Part shown: piece after piece, positions 31,986 to 43,084 of the stretch
How positions within the stretch are numbered: the first letter of the stretch is position 1
Layout: every line of letters starts with the position of its first letter
From: Trichobilharzia regenti
Taxonomy: Eukaryota > Platyhelminthes > Trematoda > Strigeidida > Schistosomatidae
Assembly (NCBI GenBank): GCA_944472135.2
Contig: OX235262.1
Span: forward strand, 83,984,903-84,048,902
Reading direction: 5' to 3'
DNA length: 64,000 nucleotides
Program-made: the position numbers and the translations under genes
Notes under the pieces: generated by a model
What the model saw: only the letters and a program-made list of their open reading frames with translations
What the model was told of the DNA's origin: nothing
Database searches by the model: none

Positions 31986-32159
31986 ATCTGTTATTTCTCA
32001 CCTTTACACTAGAGTCATTCAATACAGTGAGTTCAAAAAGATTATTTTGTTGATCATTGTTGGTGTTGAACCCCTAAACACTTTCTGAACTGATAATAAC
32101 TCATGTATAGATGAACATGTCACAAAATTCCCGGAATATTATTTGCAAACACTAGAAAT

Positions 32160-32885
32160 ACTTAACTCACGACTTCAGAAATGAAATTTTTTAAGGAAGA
32201 GGAATATAACTGTTTATCTTTCTTAGACATATTGCTTAGTCAACGGCTTGATGGGTCAATAAAAAGATCTTTTTATAGAAAACCTACCTGGACAGGACAT
32301 TATTTTAATTACCACAGTTTCTGCACTGTTCGGTACAAAGGAGCCTTAGTGGTTGAGGTGTCCCTTCAGTAAAATCCAACGAATATGCACTGAAGACATA
32401 CTTGATGAGGAAGAAAGAAAGTTGACACAAACTCTGGTCGATAACAATTATCCAGACAAGTTCATCAGAAGATTTAATGTATTTAGAACACAAAGACGAA
32501 CTCTCCAACTCCTCCTTAAGAAAGATGTGTACATCAAGCTATTCTATATAGGTGTTCATAGCAGCTTGATAACCAGATAAAGATTGAACGCTACTGTTAA
32601 ATAGATTTTTTACGCAGCTAATATCATAATAATTGATAATGTGAAGCCAAGATATCCATCCAGGCCCTTATAACATGTGAAAAAGGATGTCACATCTCAC
32701 TGTATTTACCAATTTGAATGTACGTGTAGACACATATACAGAGGGAGGACTGATCGGTCTCTGCAAGTAAGTGCTTCAGAGCATATTCCCAAATGGCATC
32801 AGATGCAGATTGAATCTCCAGAACCTATGAATGGTGAGGGCAGACAATGTAGCTGCTGTATTGCAAAAAATAAAATTGATGTTTA
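32160..32885 (+). pseudogene. Penelope-like element, end of RT to GIY-YIG
   Basis: Three consecutive frames: CLSFLDILLSQRLDGSIKRS, YRKPTWTGHYFNYHSF (RT thumb region); QRICTEDILDEEERK, DNNYPDKFIRRF (linker); CIYQFECTCRHIYRGRTDRS, SASEHIPKWH (GIY-YIG with the glycine of YIG changed to R). Frameshifts separate them. A SINE inserted directly behind at 32888. Confidence 0.85.
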
Positions 32886-32887
32886 CA

Positions 32888-33082
32888 TGTGCGTCGGTGG
32901 CACAGTGGTTAGGACTCTCGCCGACCATGCACATGGTCCGGGGTTCGAGCCCTCGCCGACGCACACTTGATATCTATGGTCGGCCTGCAAAATTTGGGCT
33001 ACCGATATCCACGCTGAAAATTCCATACTTGTACCAAAAATACAGTGTGGAATCAAGCTGTAATCAAAGATAAAAAAATAAA
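32888..33082 (+). mobile_element. tRNA-headed SINE (no hammerhead), well preserved
   Basis: The head keeps a perfect 7-bp acceptor-like stem, GCGTCGG (32891-32897) with CCGACGC (32956-32962). It also has an A-box region GGTGGCACAGTGGTTAGG, a B-box GGGTTCGAGCC, and an internal GACCATG/CATGGTC hairpin in place of a normal anticodon arm. The body GATATCTATGGTCGGCCTGC leads to an A-rich tail at 33082. Best copy of this family with 44660-44863. Confidence 0.85.
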
Positions 33083-33089
33083 TAAAAAA

Positions 33090-33530
33090 TGTCTATTAAA
33101 CTTATCTGTAGAACATGTTTGGGGCATATCTTAAAGTTCGTGGGGGCCCTGGCAATTAGGAAGTTTAAACTACTTTTATGAATTCATAAGGAATTCGTCG
33201 TCTCACGAAATCTTCTTTGGTAAACTTTATTTTGATACTATTACCTCCCTTCTTTGGTTTTATGATCTGCATTGTTATTTTGGTCTTCAATATGTCCTTT
33301 TAACTTGATCTAAGTTTATTTTCTCACCCTATTAATTAATTTCATATGTATTCCTACGACAAGTTTATGTGCGATCCGGTTCTTTGAACTATGATGCGCG
33401 AATACGTTACACGATTCAGACAAACTACGTCTTCTCATTGCTTTGTCTAAATTCATAAAAGGAACTAGTTGTTTTAAATATACTTTAAAATTTCCCTCAG
33501 TGTGTCCGAGTTCTTTCATTTGGATTCTGT
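33090..33530 (-). repeat. Two-copy coding-like repeat (with 63540-63985)
   Basis: The minus frame 33316-33519 encodes LVPFMNLDKAMRRRSLSESC, NVFAHHSSKNRIAHKLVVGI and HMKLINRVRK. The copy at 63583-63786 (plus) reads NLGKAISRRNLSESCNVFAL and YEINKRVRGEK in the same frame. A shorter match is at about 57400-57560. Conservation of the frame suggests former protein coding. It may be an N-terminal part of a PLE or another transposon; no known motif was recognised. Confidence 0.55.
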
Positions 33531-33699
33531 AACTGCGAGGTTTTCACTGTTTTTCTATACAACATCTGTAGAAGCTTCAGTATGAAGTTTGAATTCTACT
33601 TACACGATATAATTGTATCCCCTGAAAACCTGGGTTCATCTGAAAACCCACTATGAAATTTAATGGATAGAGAAAATGCTGAATTTCGAAAGTAAGTAA

Positions 33700-33870
33700 T
33701 TATCCTTTCCACTGTAGGTAGTCCTGGCTCATAAGACACTCGTGTTGTTGACCAAGTATGTTCATTACCACTGTTTTCTCTGTGTCCACCTGAAGCTGTC
33801 TCTTTTCTGTTTCTTCTGTCAACTTTCTAGCTTCGCTTGCGAATCTTTGAGTCTGTGACACATGAATAAC
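33700..33870 (-). pseudogene. Small non-LTR RT fragment
   Basis: Minus-strand residues RFASEARKLTEETEKRQLQV followed by DTEKTVVMNI match the RTE block LxEEAxKxGLQVNxDKTEVMK just after the catalytic site. About 50 residues only. Confidence 0.55.
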
Positions 33871-34009
33871 TCTCGTTTCAATACAATAATCATGACAGAA
33901 TAAAAAAAAGCATACTAAAACACTCACAATCAAAACTAGCAGTTTTACAGAGGAAGCAGAAGAGGCAGGACAGAGGTGATGCCGAAACCTGACCCTACCC
34001 AACCAAATA

Positions 34010-35365
34010 AAATAAAGAACAAATACTATCTACAAGAGAAATGTAATGGAAGTCGTCTCTTTCATCTGTCTTCACACAGAGGTGGCACAAGCGAAGATTT
34101 CAAACCAAGATCTGAAAATCAAGACACACCTCCATTGCTCTGAAGTCGCTGTGGAAATCTACTGCGCACAGCATATTGAACAAGATCCTCACTTTCGACA
34201 CTAGCGTCTAGTCAGCGTTTTATATCGTTGAGAGACATGGCACTTGGTTCACTGAAAGCATTTCCAGTGGTCTGCTTTCGACTCTAACCAGCTGAAAAGG
34301 AGAAAAAACAAGGGACTCTGTCGACGGATCTGTTTCCAAAAACTATGCAGACGGTAATTGAGATCAACTGAAAATACGCCTAGAAGTCTGTTGATTGTCA
34401 TCAAACAGCTGGTCGTGGAGGGAAACCAAAATGTGGAAGCGAGGGGTTGAATTCAGTTCCCGAGTATGACATGAGGAGGATCATGAGAAGATGCAACAAA
34501 AGCGTAGGAACAACCGTGAAATCAGCTAAAATACGATGGCAGAGGAATACAAAAGCCGAATACTGATGATATGAATAAATATCCTGAAAACTCTCTATTT
34601 CGCATAAATCTTCCCTTATTAGGCGGCATTAAATGCATATATTTCAGCTTGTAGTCAAGCATTAATTAGCAGTTTAATTTCATTAAGAAACTTTTTTCAC
34701 ATATAATACTTTTGACAAGTATGATATTTAAGCATAATTTTCAGCATTTAAGCTTCCCTGATTAAATTACTATTTAAATAGAAGATTTATTACTACTGCA
34801 TACATGCTTGAATTGAAAATGAATAAGAAATACTTGTAATTTTATGACTTTATAATCAGTAAAAGTTAATTAAATGAAATGTACACCGATTTTTATGCTT
34901 TATTAAATTAAGGTATGAAACGATATCCAAATGCTCTTTTTTTCCTCTCTGAGTGTGTGTGTGTGTGTGAAAGATACATGAGTAAACAGTTGTTTTGTTA
35001 TGCTAACATGTAAATACCTTTTGTTATAACAATAGAATCTACTGGTAAACCAAAATTTCAATAATTGTCGTTCTGCTAATAGTGATTAATATACTTGTAA
35101 ACAGGATTACTCTCCTAACTATTTGACAAATACAACTTGTAGTCACAGTTTGCAGAAATATATACATATACATATACTGACACTTCATTATATATTAACA
35201 TTGTGCAGTGATAGCATAAAGGAATATAACAAGCACTTTACAGACAACAAAAGATGTCACTAATTTCGATAGGAGGTATTGTTTAATTTCATCATAGATA
35301 TGCCAATGGGATAGATGCTAACTGACTTCAGTGACTCAGCGGTTGACTTGTTGTTACTAAGGAAA
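34010..35365. other. No clear feature; short (GT)n
   Basis: The part at 34400-34560 (with GAATTCAGTTCCCGAG) might be more decayed transposon but could not be assigned. A (GT)n run lies at 34951-34970. The rest is AT-rich without recognised features. Confidence 0.35.
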
Positions 35366-35369
35366 ACCC

Positions 35370-35790
35370 CTGTTGACTTAGAGTGTGTGGATGATATTGT
35401 CCTCCTAAGTGAAAAGGCCGGATAACCTGAGCACAAACCTTCAAATGTTTGGATTAGAATTCGTCCCTGTAAAATGTAAGATGACACTGCAGGACTGGAT
35501 TGCACTGACTCTTCGCTTAAAGATACGCAGTGAAAAGGTAGAGCATGTGAACGACTTTACTTATTTGAGGAGTTGCATCAGCCCCTAGAGGACTGATTGC
35601 TGATGAAATCTCTACACGCATATAAAGAGCTTATATGGTGTTTGCCAACCTACGATGAAAGGATGTGTTCATTGCCTACCAGTTCACTCTGTCATCCTTT
35701 TTAGCTGCCAGACCTGGCCAATAAGAGTAAAAGATGATGAAAAAACTGTCTTTGATGACAGTTAGTGAAATATAACGAGTAACACTGACG
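35370..35790 (+). pseudogene. Second non-LTR (RTE-like) family, RT catalytic region fragment
   Basis: VDDIVLLSEKAG (catalytic Asp-Asp kept), then GLEFVPVKCKMTLQDWIAL, EKVEHVNDFTYLRSCISP and a decayed ADEISTRI-type block. The sequence type (DDIVLLSE...FTYLGSxISP) differs from the main RTE family at 13-16 kb. Probably the same family as 37120-37335. Confidence 0.7.
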
Positions 35791-35803
35791 ACTTTGGTTT
35801 AGA

Positions 35804-36680
35804 ATGTTAGTTATGAGAGGTATTTGTGACAACAACAGTTACCCCAATCTACTGCTGGAGACATTTAACTGTTGCCATCCAGGAATAAAATTCACCCTTG
35901 AAATGGAAAACAAATCGAAAATTCCGTTTCTTGATGTGGAACTACCAAGAAGAATTTGTGAGAGCCTAAGAAGATCGATCCACAGAAAAGCTACTTAGAA
36001 TGGTCATCTAACAAGCTGCTATAGATGGGTACCCATTCAACAAAAGCGCAATTTAATTAAATCCCTTGCCAACCGCGTCCGATGCATCTGTAGTCCTGAC
36101 GTTCTAGAAACAGAATTAGATATTATAAGAGAAATCTTCATCCAAAATGGATACTCAAAAAGATTCATCGACAAAAATATCAAACCGAGAATTCAGAGAA
36201 ACGAAACTTTCATTGCACCTAAAAAGAAACTCTACATGAACTTGGATTTCAAGGGAGATCTAACAAGCGATATTCTCAAGAGAAGAATCATATCATATTT
36301 GAGAAGAACATTCTTTGTAGCAGCGCTAAGAACAGTGTTTTCCAGTCACCCACTGATCTGCAGAAGCCTTAAGAACATGATACCGAATCTGACCACTTCT
36401 ATGTGCATATATCAGTTCATTTGCTGCTGTGGAGATAGGTACATCGGTCATTCAACGCGCATTCTGTCCAAGGTGATTCAAGGACACTATCCAGCCAGCA
36501 TGGCTGCGAAAAAGCAATAGTGGTGCAATAAGGAGTGCGATAATTGAACACCTGGTCAACACTGATCATTCCATCTCAACAAACGCCTCTTCAAAGTAAT
36601 CTACAGAGTCAAGAATAACATATCAAAGGCAAAACGTTTTCGTCTTCTTTGAACCGCTGAAGCCCTGGCCATGGTAACAA
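35804..36680 (+). pseudogene. Penelope-like element, thumb to C-terminus
   Basis: In order: GIKFTLEMENKSKIPFLDVE (RT thumb), NRVRCICSPDVLETELD-type linker with FIQNGYSKRFIDKNI, then a long frame (36236-36520) with DILKRRIISYLRRTFFVAAL, TTSMCIYQFICCCGDRYIGH (Cys lead-in and YIG), and then EHLVNTDHSI, KVIYRVKNNISKAKRF and TAEALA to about 36680. One of the least decayed nuclease regions here. A few shifts; no upstream RT palm. Confidence 0.88.
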
Positions 36681-36684
36681 CTTT

Positions 36685-37112
36685 GTTGATTTTGACGATT
36701 TAATTTTGTTTGTTTGCCTGCTCTTAATTTGCTTATAACTCTTATATTCATTTAGAACTCTTGAGTGATTTCGTATTCTCTACTTTGTTCCTATGTGCAT
36801 CCTGAGTAAAACTCAATCATCAAACTATTCATATTATTATAGCATAACTTCTTTAAACAACTGATTGTGACAACTCATCACCTTTGTTACTACCCTAATT
36901 TCATTCACACCTAATTTTCTTGACTGATTTTGTATTACGTAAATCGAATTACCAATCTTCACGTGTCTGGTTAAAATAACCATAATCAATTGTATTTTGT
37001 TTGACAAACTTAATTTACACTTACATACAAAATAATACAAATATATTATTGGCGATTGTACAGCTAATAAAATGAATTCGTCAAAAAGAGACTCTTCGTT
37101 GAACTACTCGTC
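36685..37112 (+). mobile_element. Half of the palindromic element of 21742-23040
   Basis: 36690-37030 matches the right arm 22690-23022 base for base with few changes, and 37050-37112 adds the family E terminus (GTACAGCTAATAAAATGAAT, AAAGAGACTCTTCGTTGAAC) missing from that arm. It directly follows a PLE C-terminus, as does the arm sequence at 22 kb, so this sequence is probably the PLE 3' non-coding end. Confidence 0.75.
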
Positions 37113-37119
37113 TTGTTTT

Positions 37120-37335
37120 CAGGAAGTCAATCTACTGAAATGGCTAGGACGCATGTTACGATGGGCGTAGCATCGCCTTTCCTGATGAGCAATGCCAGTC
37201 AGCATAAAATTAGTTTAAAAAAGAGTTAGTGGTGGTCAACTGAAACTTGATGTCAGTCCATAAGGACTCTGATAGGAGGTCTGAGTCAAACAGGGAGGTG
37301 TAGACCTGCTGATCAGAGTTCTTTGATGCTAAGAA
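37120..37335 (+). pseudogene. Non-LTR retrotransposon 3' end fragment (second family)
   Basis: Sequence encoding remnants of KWLGRMLR, AMPVSIKLV and RVSGGQLKL corresponds to the GHVLRMP...RGGQ...TW C-terminal block of RTE-like ORFs. Heavily mutated and low in information. Confidence 0.45.
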
Positions 37336-37344
37336 AAATTGCCT

Positions 37345-37995
37345 GGATTCCACTGGCAATATGACTCAACATTTTTTTTCAGTAGCACAAGTACATTTAC
37401 CCCTTTTGATCTTGTGAATGCATTAAATTCTCACGCTTTTCCTTGTTACTCTCCTTTCTCCAAACATTTAACCTTTATTAATTCCTTTGGATTTTTTTGG
37501 ATGTTGCTCTCTTCTGTACCTTTAATGTGCAGTTAAGAGTGCAGAATCCTAAACTTCTGCACTTCTATGTTAAGATCTGTGCCGAAAGTTAGTCACTTAA
37601 TACCCAACCAAAATCAGTTCGTTTTACTTCAATCACATGAGCAGTAATTTACAAGCAAGGTGAATACAGATAAATGCAATGCGTGATTTGTTTTAATAAC
37701 TAAAAAAAGTTACAAACCTATCACAATATTTCTTCTCTTTTCTTGGCGTCAATTGTGAATAGATATTTTTAACTTCCTTAAATTTAGAGCTGTATTATTA
37801 CGTATATATTTATCACTTCAAACTCCATAAAGTATGAGTGGATTTATTGCATATCCCTTATGATTGTGCTGTCGTAGTCCATCGCTACGTAGTTCAATGA
37901 GAAGTTATAATATTTGTATGATTTTAAACGAAAATTTATATTAAAAGTTTTTTCTGACATACATATTACTGGTGACATTATGAACCTGAACTGTG
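37345..37995. other. No recognised feature
   Basis: CTGGATTCCACTGGCAATATG at 37343 resembles an Sm-alpha 3' tail, but nothing else of that SINE is present. The rest is AT-rich. Confidence 0.35.
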
Positions 37996-37999
37996 TTAT

Positions 38000-38775
38000 A
38001 TTTGCTACACTTTTATAAGAAAAAGTTGCTTCATACTGATATCTGTGCAGTGGAATGGATTAAAGGTGGTACTTTTTAAAAATGCTATCACTTGACATGG
38101 AATTGAGTGAAGTGACTTTGTTGGTTTGTGTACGACGTCAATTTCTAAAGGTTTGAAGAGTCTTGTAGTGATTTCTGAGACATCCTTTATATATGGTAAG
38201 GCGATTTTCTTTGTACTTTCCTTGGGTGCTTTTGGTTTGATTAGTTGGATTGGGGGTATATGTCGTTTGATGAAATTCTGTGGATATCCATTCTTTTGGA
38301 AGACGTCCATGAGATACTTTTCTTCAATATTCCTTAAGGTGAGAGTGCTGCAATGAGTCCTGGACCACTTGAATAGTGTTTGTATGCAATTCCTTTTGTA
38401 TGTTATTAGATTGTTGCTGTTGTAATTCAGGATTTGGTCCGTGTGAGTTGATTTTCTATAAACTTGAGTTTCTAATTCCCCTCTGGTTGTTCGCTTGACT
38501 AAGACAGCAAAAAATGGGAATTGGTTGTCGGATTCCTCTTCTCTTGTGAATTTGATGTCGTTGAAGACGTTGTTTATTAAGTTGTGAGTTTTATCTTTTG
38601 ATTATTACAAATGTGTCATGGACGTAACGTATCCGAATCTTGGGTTTGATCTTTGGTAGAATTATGCTTTCGAGTCTTTGCATCACTGCTTCTGCAATCA
38701 AACCTGTTATTGGCGATCCCATGGGTGTTCCTTTGACTTGTTTATATGTTTTTTTTGTGCTTTTATATTACGTGT
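38000..38775 (-). pseudogene. Penelope-like element (distinct subfamily), RT end and linker
   Basis: Minus strand: VKGTPMGSPITGLIAEAVMQ and IRIRYVHDTFVI (RT palm; the second catalytic Asp is next to H instead of D: YVHD for YVDD). After a shift come FTREEESDNQFPFFAVLV, ETQVYRKSTHTDQILNYNS (thumb), and the frame 38310-38005 with FQKNGYPQNFIKRHIPP and PYIKDVSEITTRLFKPLEID. The wording (GTPMGSPIT...PYIKDVSE) differs from the main PLE type in this window. GIY-YIG not retained. Confidence 0.85.
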
Positions 38776-38779
38776 TTCT

Positions 38780-39225
38780 GCCTCTGATCTATGAGTTAAA
38801 TGTGAAGTGACAGTTTAAAATGGGAAACTAGGCAAATGTATATCCATGTATCAGTTGTAGGTTAAGAGAGAGAGACAGGAAATGTTTTTCTTAATAATTT
38901 AAACAACATATTATTCAAATAACTACTTATATTCAATACTGTTTAGGAAGCCGACATTTTCTTTTGATACATCCATGAAAAAATCATATGGTAATCGTTT
39001 TATTTATAAATGTTTTCCCTCTCAAAGATTGTATAGCGTTATGAATAGTAAATGAATTTTTTTCAGAATGTTATCTATTTCATCTTTTCCTTTGTGCAAG
39101 CGTATCTGATCATCTGAGTAATGATTGAATCACTTCTATCTCTCACTCTCTCTCTTCATATTCCACTGTTACAGGATTTAATATACCCATTAATGTACAT
39201 AGCTTTATTCCAGATAAAATGATTA
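38780..39225. other. No recognised feature
   Basis: AT-rich DNA without recognised repeat. Confidence 0.35.
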
Positions 39226-39229
39226 CATA

Positions 39230-39500
39230 ATGTACAGAATTCGCGGAGTAATTCATAGCAATATATCTCTTTTTATTCAGGACCTTCAAGTAAAATTACA
39301 GTCTACAGTATATCATATGAGACAGTAATATCCAGTCCTCAGCACAGACTAATCCCTTGTAGTATTTTCCCTTACTCTCCGAAATATGCTCATCGAGAGT
39401 TTGAAAGACAATTAAAAATGTGTGTGAGTACATTTTGCAATTCAATAATGTAACTGAATGGTTCAAGTGATTCAAGCAGAGCGCCAATGTAGGCTATATG
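39230..39500 (+). repeat. Unidentified diverged direct repeat, copy 1
   Basis: Starts near ATGTACAGAATTCGCGGAG and holds ACCTTCAAGTAAAAT, CATATGAGACAGTAA and GAGTACATTTTGCAATTC. Parallel blocks in the same order occur at 40600-40870. Indels are frequent, so the copies are old. Confidence 0.5.
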
Positions 39501-39509
39501 TGTGAAACT

Positions 39510-40280
39510 AGGAAAATTATACTGTTTTTGAATTATTTCAACTTATAAGCGCATGTAGATTTGGCTGATACGGTTTTTCTGTACAAAATGTTCGGCAGTG
39601 TTTAGTAGTGAGTAAATTATACAACTTTGAGACAACGAAAAGTTCAATTGTTTAAGAAGCATAGGCTGTCTTTTACTTTCGAGCGTTTTTATAAAATGGT
39701 CATTTATTTCGAATTTAAAAGTGGAGTAAAAGAGAAAAAACCCTGTGATATCAGTAAACCTATTCTGATGTGTTTAACGGAAAATAAAAGTTTCATTAAA
39801 TTTCTTCAGGAATAAACCAACACTTCATTATTTTAAATTCTCTCCCAATAAATCTACTCCATTCCTTACTATTCTAATCATTTAACTGTGTTTTAGGATC
39901 GCTAAATGATCCCACGCTCATTTGTAATTAGTTTACAACTTGAGGCTGTGCATTTCTCGAGGGAAATGAAGAAGTATGTCGTAAAGGATTGGATGTTACC
40001 TCGATTAGCGGAACACAAAATCTAGACAGATTGAATCGAGTTGTTAAACTGTGTGTATAAGAAAGGCCATTAGGATGGAACCAACGTCTGAACACTCCGA
40101 AATATTATTTTAAAAAGGATGAGTTTACCCAAATTTATCAATATTTTTCTATAAATGAGTGATTAAAAGAAAATGAGGATGAATATGTCTCCAAATACGA
40201 ATAAACGTTTCTTTTGAAAATGGTAGCATTATTCTGCCTATAAATCATGATTTCACCCAATATATATTTTTATAGAAGAC
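39510..40280. other. No recognised feature
   Basis: The open frame 39627-39815 ends KPILMCLTENKSFIKFLQE and is mildly coding-like, but no family was recognised. Confidence 0.35.
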
Positions 40281-40284
40281 AAGT

Positions 40285-40345
40285 TAAGCAAATACCTTAT
40301 TTCGTTAATTTCTCATCAGGCTTTACAGTTCCATAACAATATATT
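40285..40345 (-). ncRNA. Hammerhead-like motif, family D (degenerate)
   Basis: Minus strand: GTAAAGC, CTGATGA, GAAATTAAC, GAA, ATAAGGTATTT, GCTT. The core and the GAAATTAACGAAATAA string match family D, but stem III is short and stem I is offset by one base. Listed as a likely relative, not as an active ribozyme. Confidence 0.35.
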
Positions 40346-40599
40346 AATCATAGACAAACAAAACCATTGAGGTTCAAGCATATGGACCAGTAGAAAATAC
40401 TGAACTTAATCACAACATTAATAATAATAAGGGTAAATTCATGTAGGCGTTTATATAATCTAGGTAACTGGTCTATGTAAAATTATATGCTTGTAGGGGA
40501 TGGGTGGAGGGGAAAATAACTATCGTCTCATAGCGACGTGATAAAAAAGTGTTTGGTTTTATAATAATAACATGTTTATTCTGGACAGTATTTGTAAAA

Positions 40600-40960
40600 C
40601 GTACAGAATTTTCAGAGGAATTTATTGCATGATATTTCTCCTTCGTACAATATCTTCAAGTAAAATATGAATTAACAGTGCAGCCTCCGACACAATGCTT
40701 TCTGAGCTGAAGCACACACCATTGCATTATGATACATCTGCCTCGTCTCCTTCAAGAAATCCACGATGTCTAGTTGAAAGCCAATTGTAAGAAGTTCTGA
40801 AGTACATTTTGAGACTCAAGGACTTAAACGAAGAACAGTTATCTCATGTCTTGAGATATGCTGCCACCCATGATCAGGCCATGCCTGAAATTTAGTAGAA
40901 AATTTCGAATCAGGAGCTTGTAAACATTTTAAACACGCACGAGAGTGAATAATTCCAATA
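40600..40960 (+). repeat. Unidentified diverged direct repeat, copy 2, with coding-like segment
   Basis: Matches 39230-39500 in its first 230 bases. From an ATG at 40695 a frame reads MLSELKHTPLHYDTSASSPS, one TAA, then EVLKYILRLKDLNEEQLSHV and LRYAATHDQAMPEI before a stop. This looks like genuine former protein sequence but no family was recognised. It could be an exon duplicate, a processed pseudogene or a transposon gag-like relic. Confidence 0.45.
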
Positions 40961-40964
40961 GGGG

Positions 40965-41635
40965 TCGTATCTTAATAGAATAAAATATACTGAACAAGAG
41001 AAAATATATGCTATTGGGAGATGGAGGTTTTTGGTATCTCGAGTTTTATGCAGGCCGCCAAAGTAAGAAATAAAGTGTGAAACTGAGACTAAAATAAGTA
41101 ACTGTATCCCAGTGTGTTTTTAATAATAAAGATATAGTTGACAGTAGAAATAAAGATAACATTAACGGTTATGCAGTGTCAGTTGGAAGGATTACTCTAG
41201 ATTGGGCCTAAATGCCATGGGAGGGAGAGGAGTTTAACAAATATTTTGCCAACACACAGATTGAGTTAAAAAATTTATATGGAAACTATCTCAGCTATAG
41301 TTAGCTATGGAATGCATAGAAGTCTAGAGAACTGAGGCGGCATCTTGTATAGAGCTGAAGAGGCTGAGTTTTGTCAATATTGGGCTTTGTATCCACTAGG
41401 TTTGTCAATATGGAACTACCGACTGACTTTAAGATTCCTTTTCTTAACCGCGGTGGACAGTATTCAGGCGGTTAATGATAGGTTTTCCAAGTTGTTCTAC
41501 CTATGTAGTTGTTTCTAAAAGAGCAGTTATATTTATAAATGCACAGTGAAGTGGTCAGACTCCGTGGCTTATCGTTCACCTTTATTAGAAATATACAACA
41601 AAGGTTGCATTTTAAACATAATGTTGCTGCGAAGA
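40965..41635. other. No recognised feature
   Basis: AT-rich DNA; no assignable feature. Confidence 0.35.
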
Positions 41636-41639
41636 TTGT

Positions 41640-42420
41640 TGTACATATTATTTTTCAGAGATGCGATGCCAATGGTTCAAGAGCTGCGTCTCCTATGAAT
41701 GATAAGGTCACATATAGACGATTATTTTACAGAGTTTGCAGGTATTTCTCTCTATCTGTCCTCATCATGGAGGCTTTAACAAAATTTATCGGATATCCAT
41801 TCTCATGTAATGAGTTCCGTATTTTCCTCATTTCATCATCCACAATATCGGCTGTACAGATTTTTCTAGCATGTAACATAAGAGTACTAATAAGATTTCG
41901 TTCCCATGCAGGCGGAATATACGATCTGAAATGGATGTATTGACCAACCCATGACTTTTACCCAAAAATACCTCACATAATACTCCGATTCTTCTTTCTA
42001 GTTATCAGGACATTCAGAAGTCACAGAGTACTGTCCTTCTCTCTTACATGTGTCAGCTGAATTGGACGTTTTGAGGAGGATCTCTATGTTGACTTTATTC
42101 TTATACAACATTAACGTATCGTCCATATATCTACAGTAGAATTAGAGTTAGGTTGATCATAATTTTAGGTGGACGAATCCCTAGTTTTCCTATAAATATA
42201 TCATCTATAAGAGGACTCGAACGGATCGCATTGCCACCCCCACTTTTGACGATACGTTTTGTTTTTAAACTTGAACTGCTCTTTAATTATCCCACAAGGC
42301 AGCAGTTCCCGTAGTGTTTGAGGCAACACCTCAAACCTACTTACATATCGTTTTCTGGCAGAGATTTACAAATGAAATCGATGTTAGCTTACAGGGAAGT
42401 GGTACCCATTTAAACTACTG
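41640..42420 (-). pseudogene. Penelope-like element RT fragment, heavily decayed
   Basis: Minus strand: TYRQ followed by remains of the GVAMGSPL block, DDIFIGKLGIRPPKI, then the region with a decayed YVDD, and IRFVNILNLS-like and ICTADIVDDEMRKIRNSL-type linker near 41850-41780. Almost every block is in a different frame. An old relic. Confidence 0.65.
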
Positions 42421-42424
42421 ACCC

Positions 42425-42910
42425 ATCGTTGGTCCTCTTAGCTCTAACTTTTTCATAAATTCAGAAGTGTCTCTTATGTTATATCAGTCACGTTTGGCTG
42501 TAGCGGTTTCACTATGCCTGACAGCTACCTAGCTATTTCCTGACGCAGTAAATTACACATAACTAATATGGGCCTCTTGGGAGATTTGAGCCTAGGAATT
42601 TTAAGTAGCCCATACATAATAGGTATACTCCCTCCCATAGAATCTGAGGAGAAACTATATGACTGGATACCAGGGCATTCAGTGTCTTAGATGTTAAAGT
42701 ATGCCTTTAATAGTCTACGTATATGCAATATTTATTTGAACATTTGAGCGATAGGATAAAATTTATGTTTTATCGATTTTATTATAGACGTTTATTGTTA
42801 AAAAATTAACAACAAGCTTGTGTGTAAATTTATGACAAGTAATAGTAGTACGTGATAATTTGAAAATGTTATCAAGGAATTAAGATTGTTGAAGTAGCGC
42901 AGACAACCAA
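42425..42910. other. No recognised feature
   Basis: AT-rich DNA between a PLE relic and a large palindrome. Confidence 0.35.
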
Positions 42911-43084
42911 AAATGGAAATTAAAAGTTGTAAATCACATGGTACTCAACGGCACAAAGATAGAAGTTTGATAATGTTAAAATTGCTCTTGAGTAAGAATA
43001 AAGGTATTTGAGTGTCAATTTAACAAGTGTGAAGAGGGTGTGAAAATATACAAAAGGAGCATATGAGATTGATAATAGTGAATT

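Noticed and set aside
37280..37370. Another Sm-alpha hammerhead at CTGGATTCCACTGGC
   Set aside because: Only the short tail-like string matches; no core, stem II or tRNA head is present.
41539..41943. 134-codon plus-strand frame
   Set aside because: It lies opposite PLE relic sequence on the minus strand and has no motif of its own.
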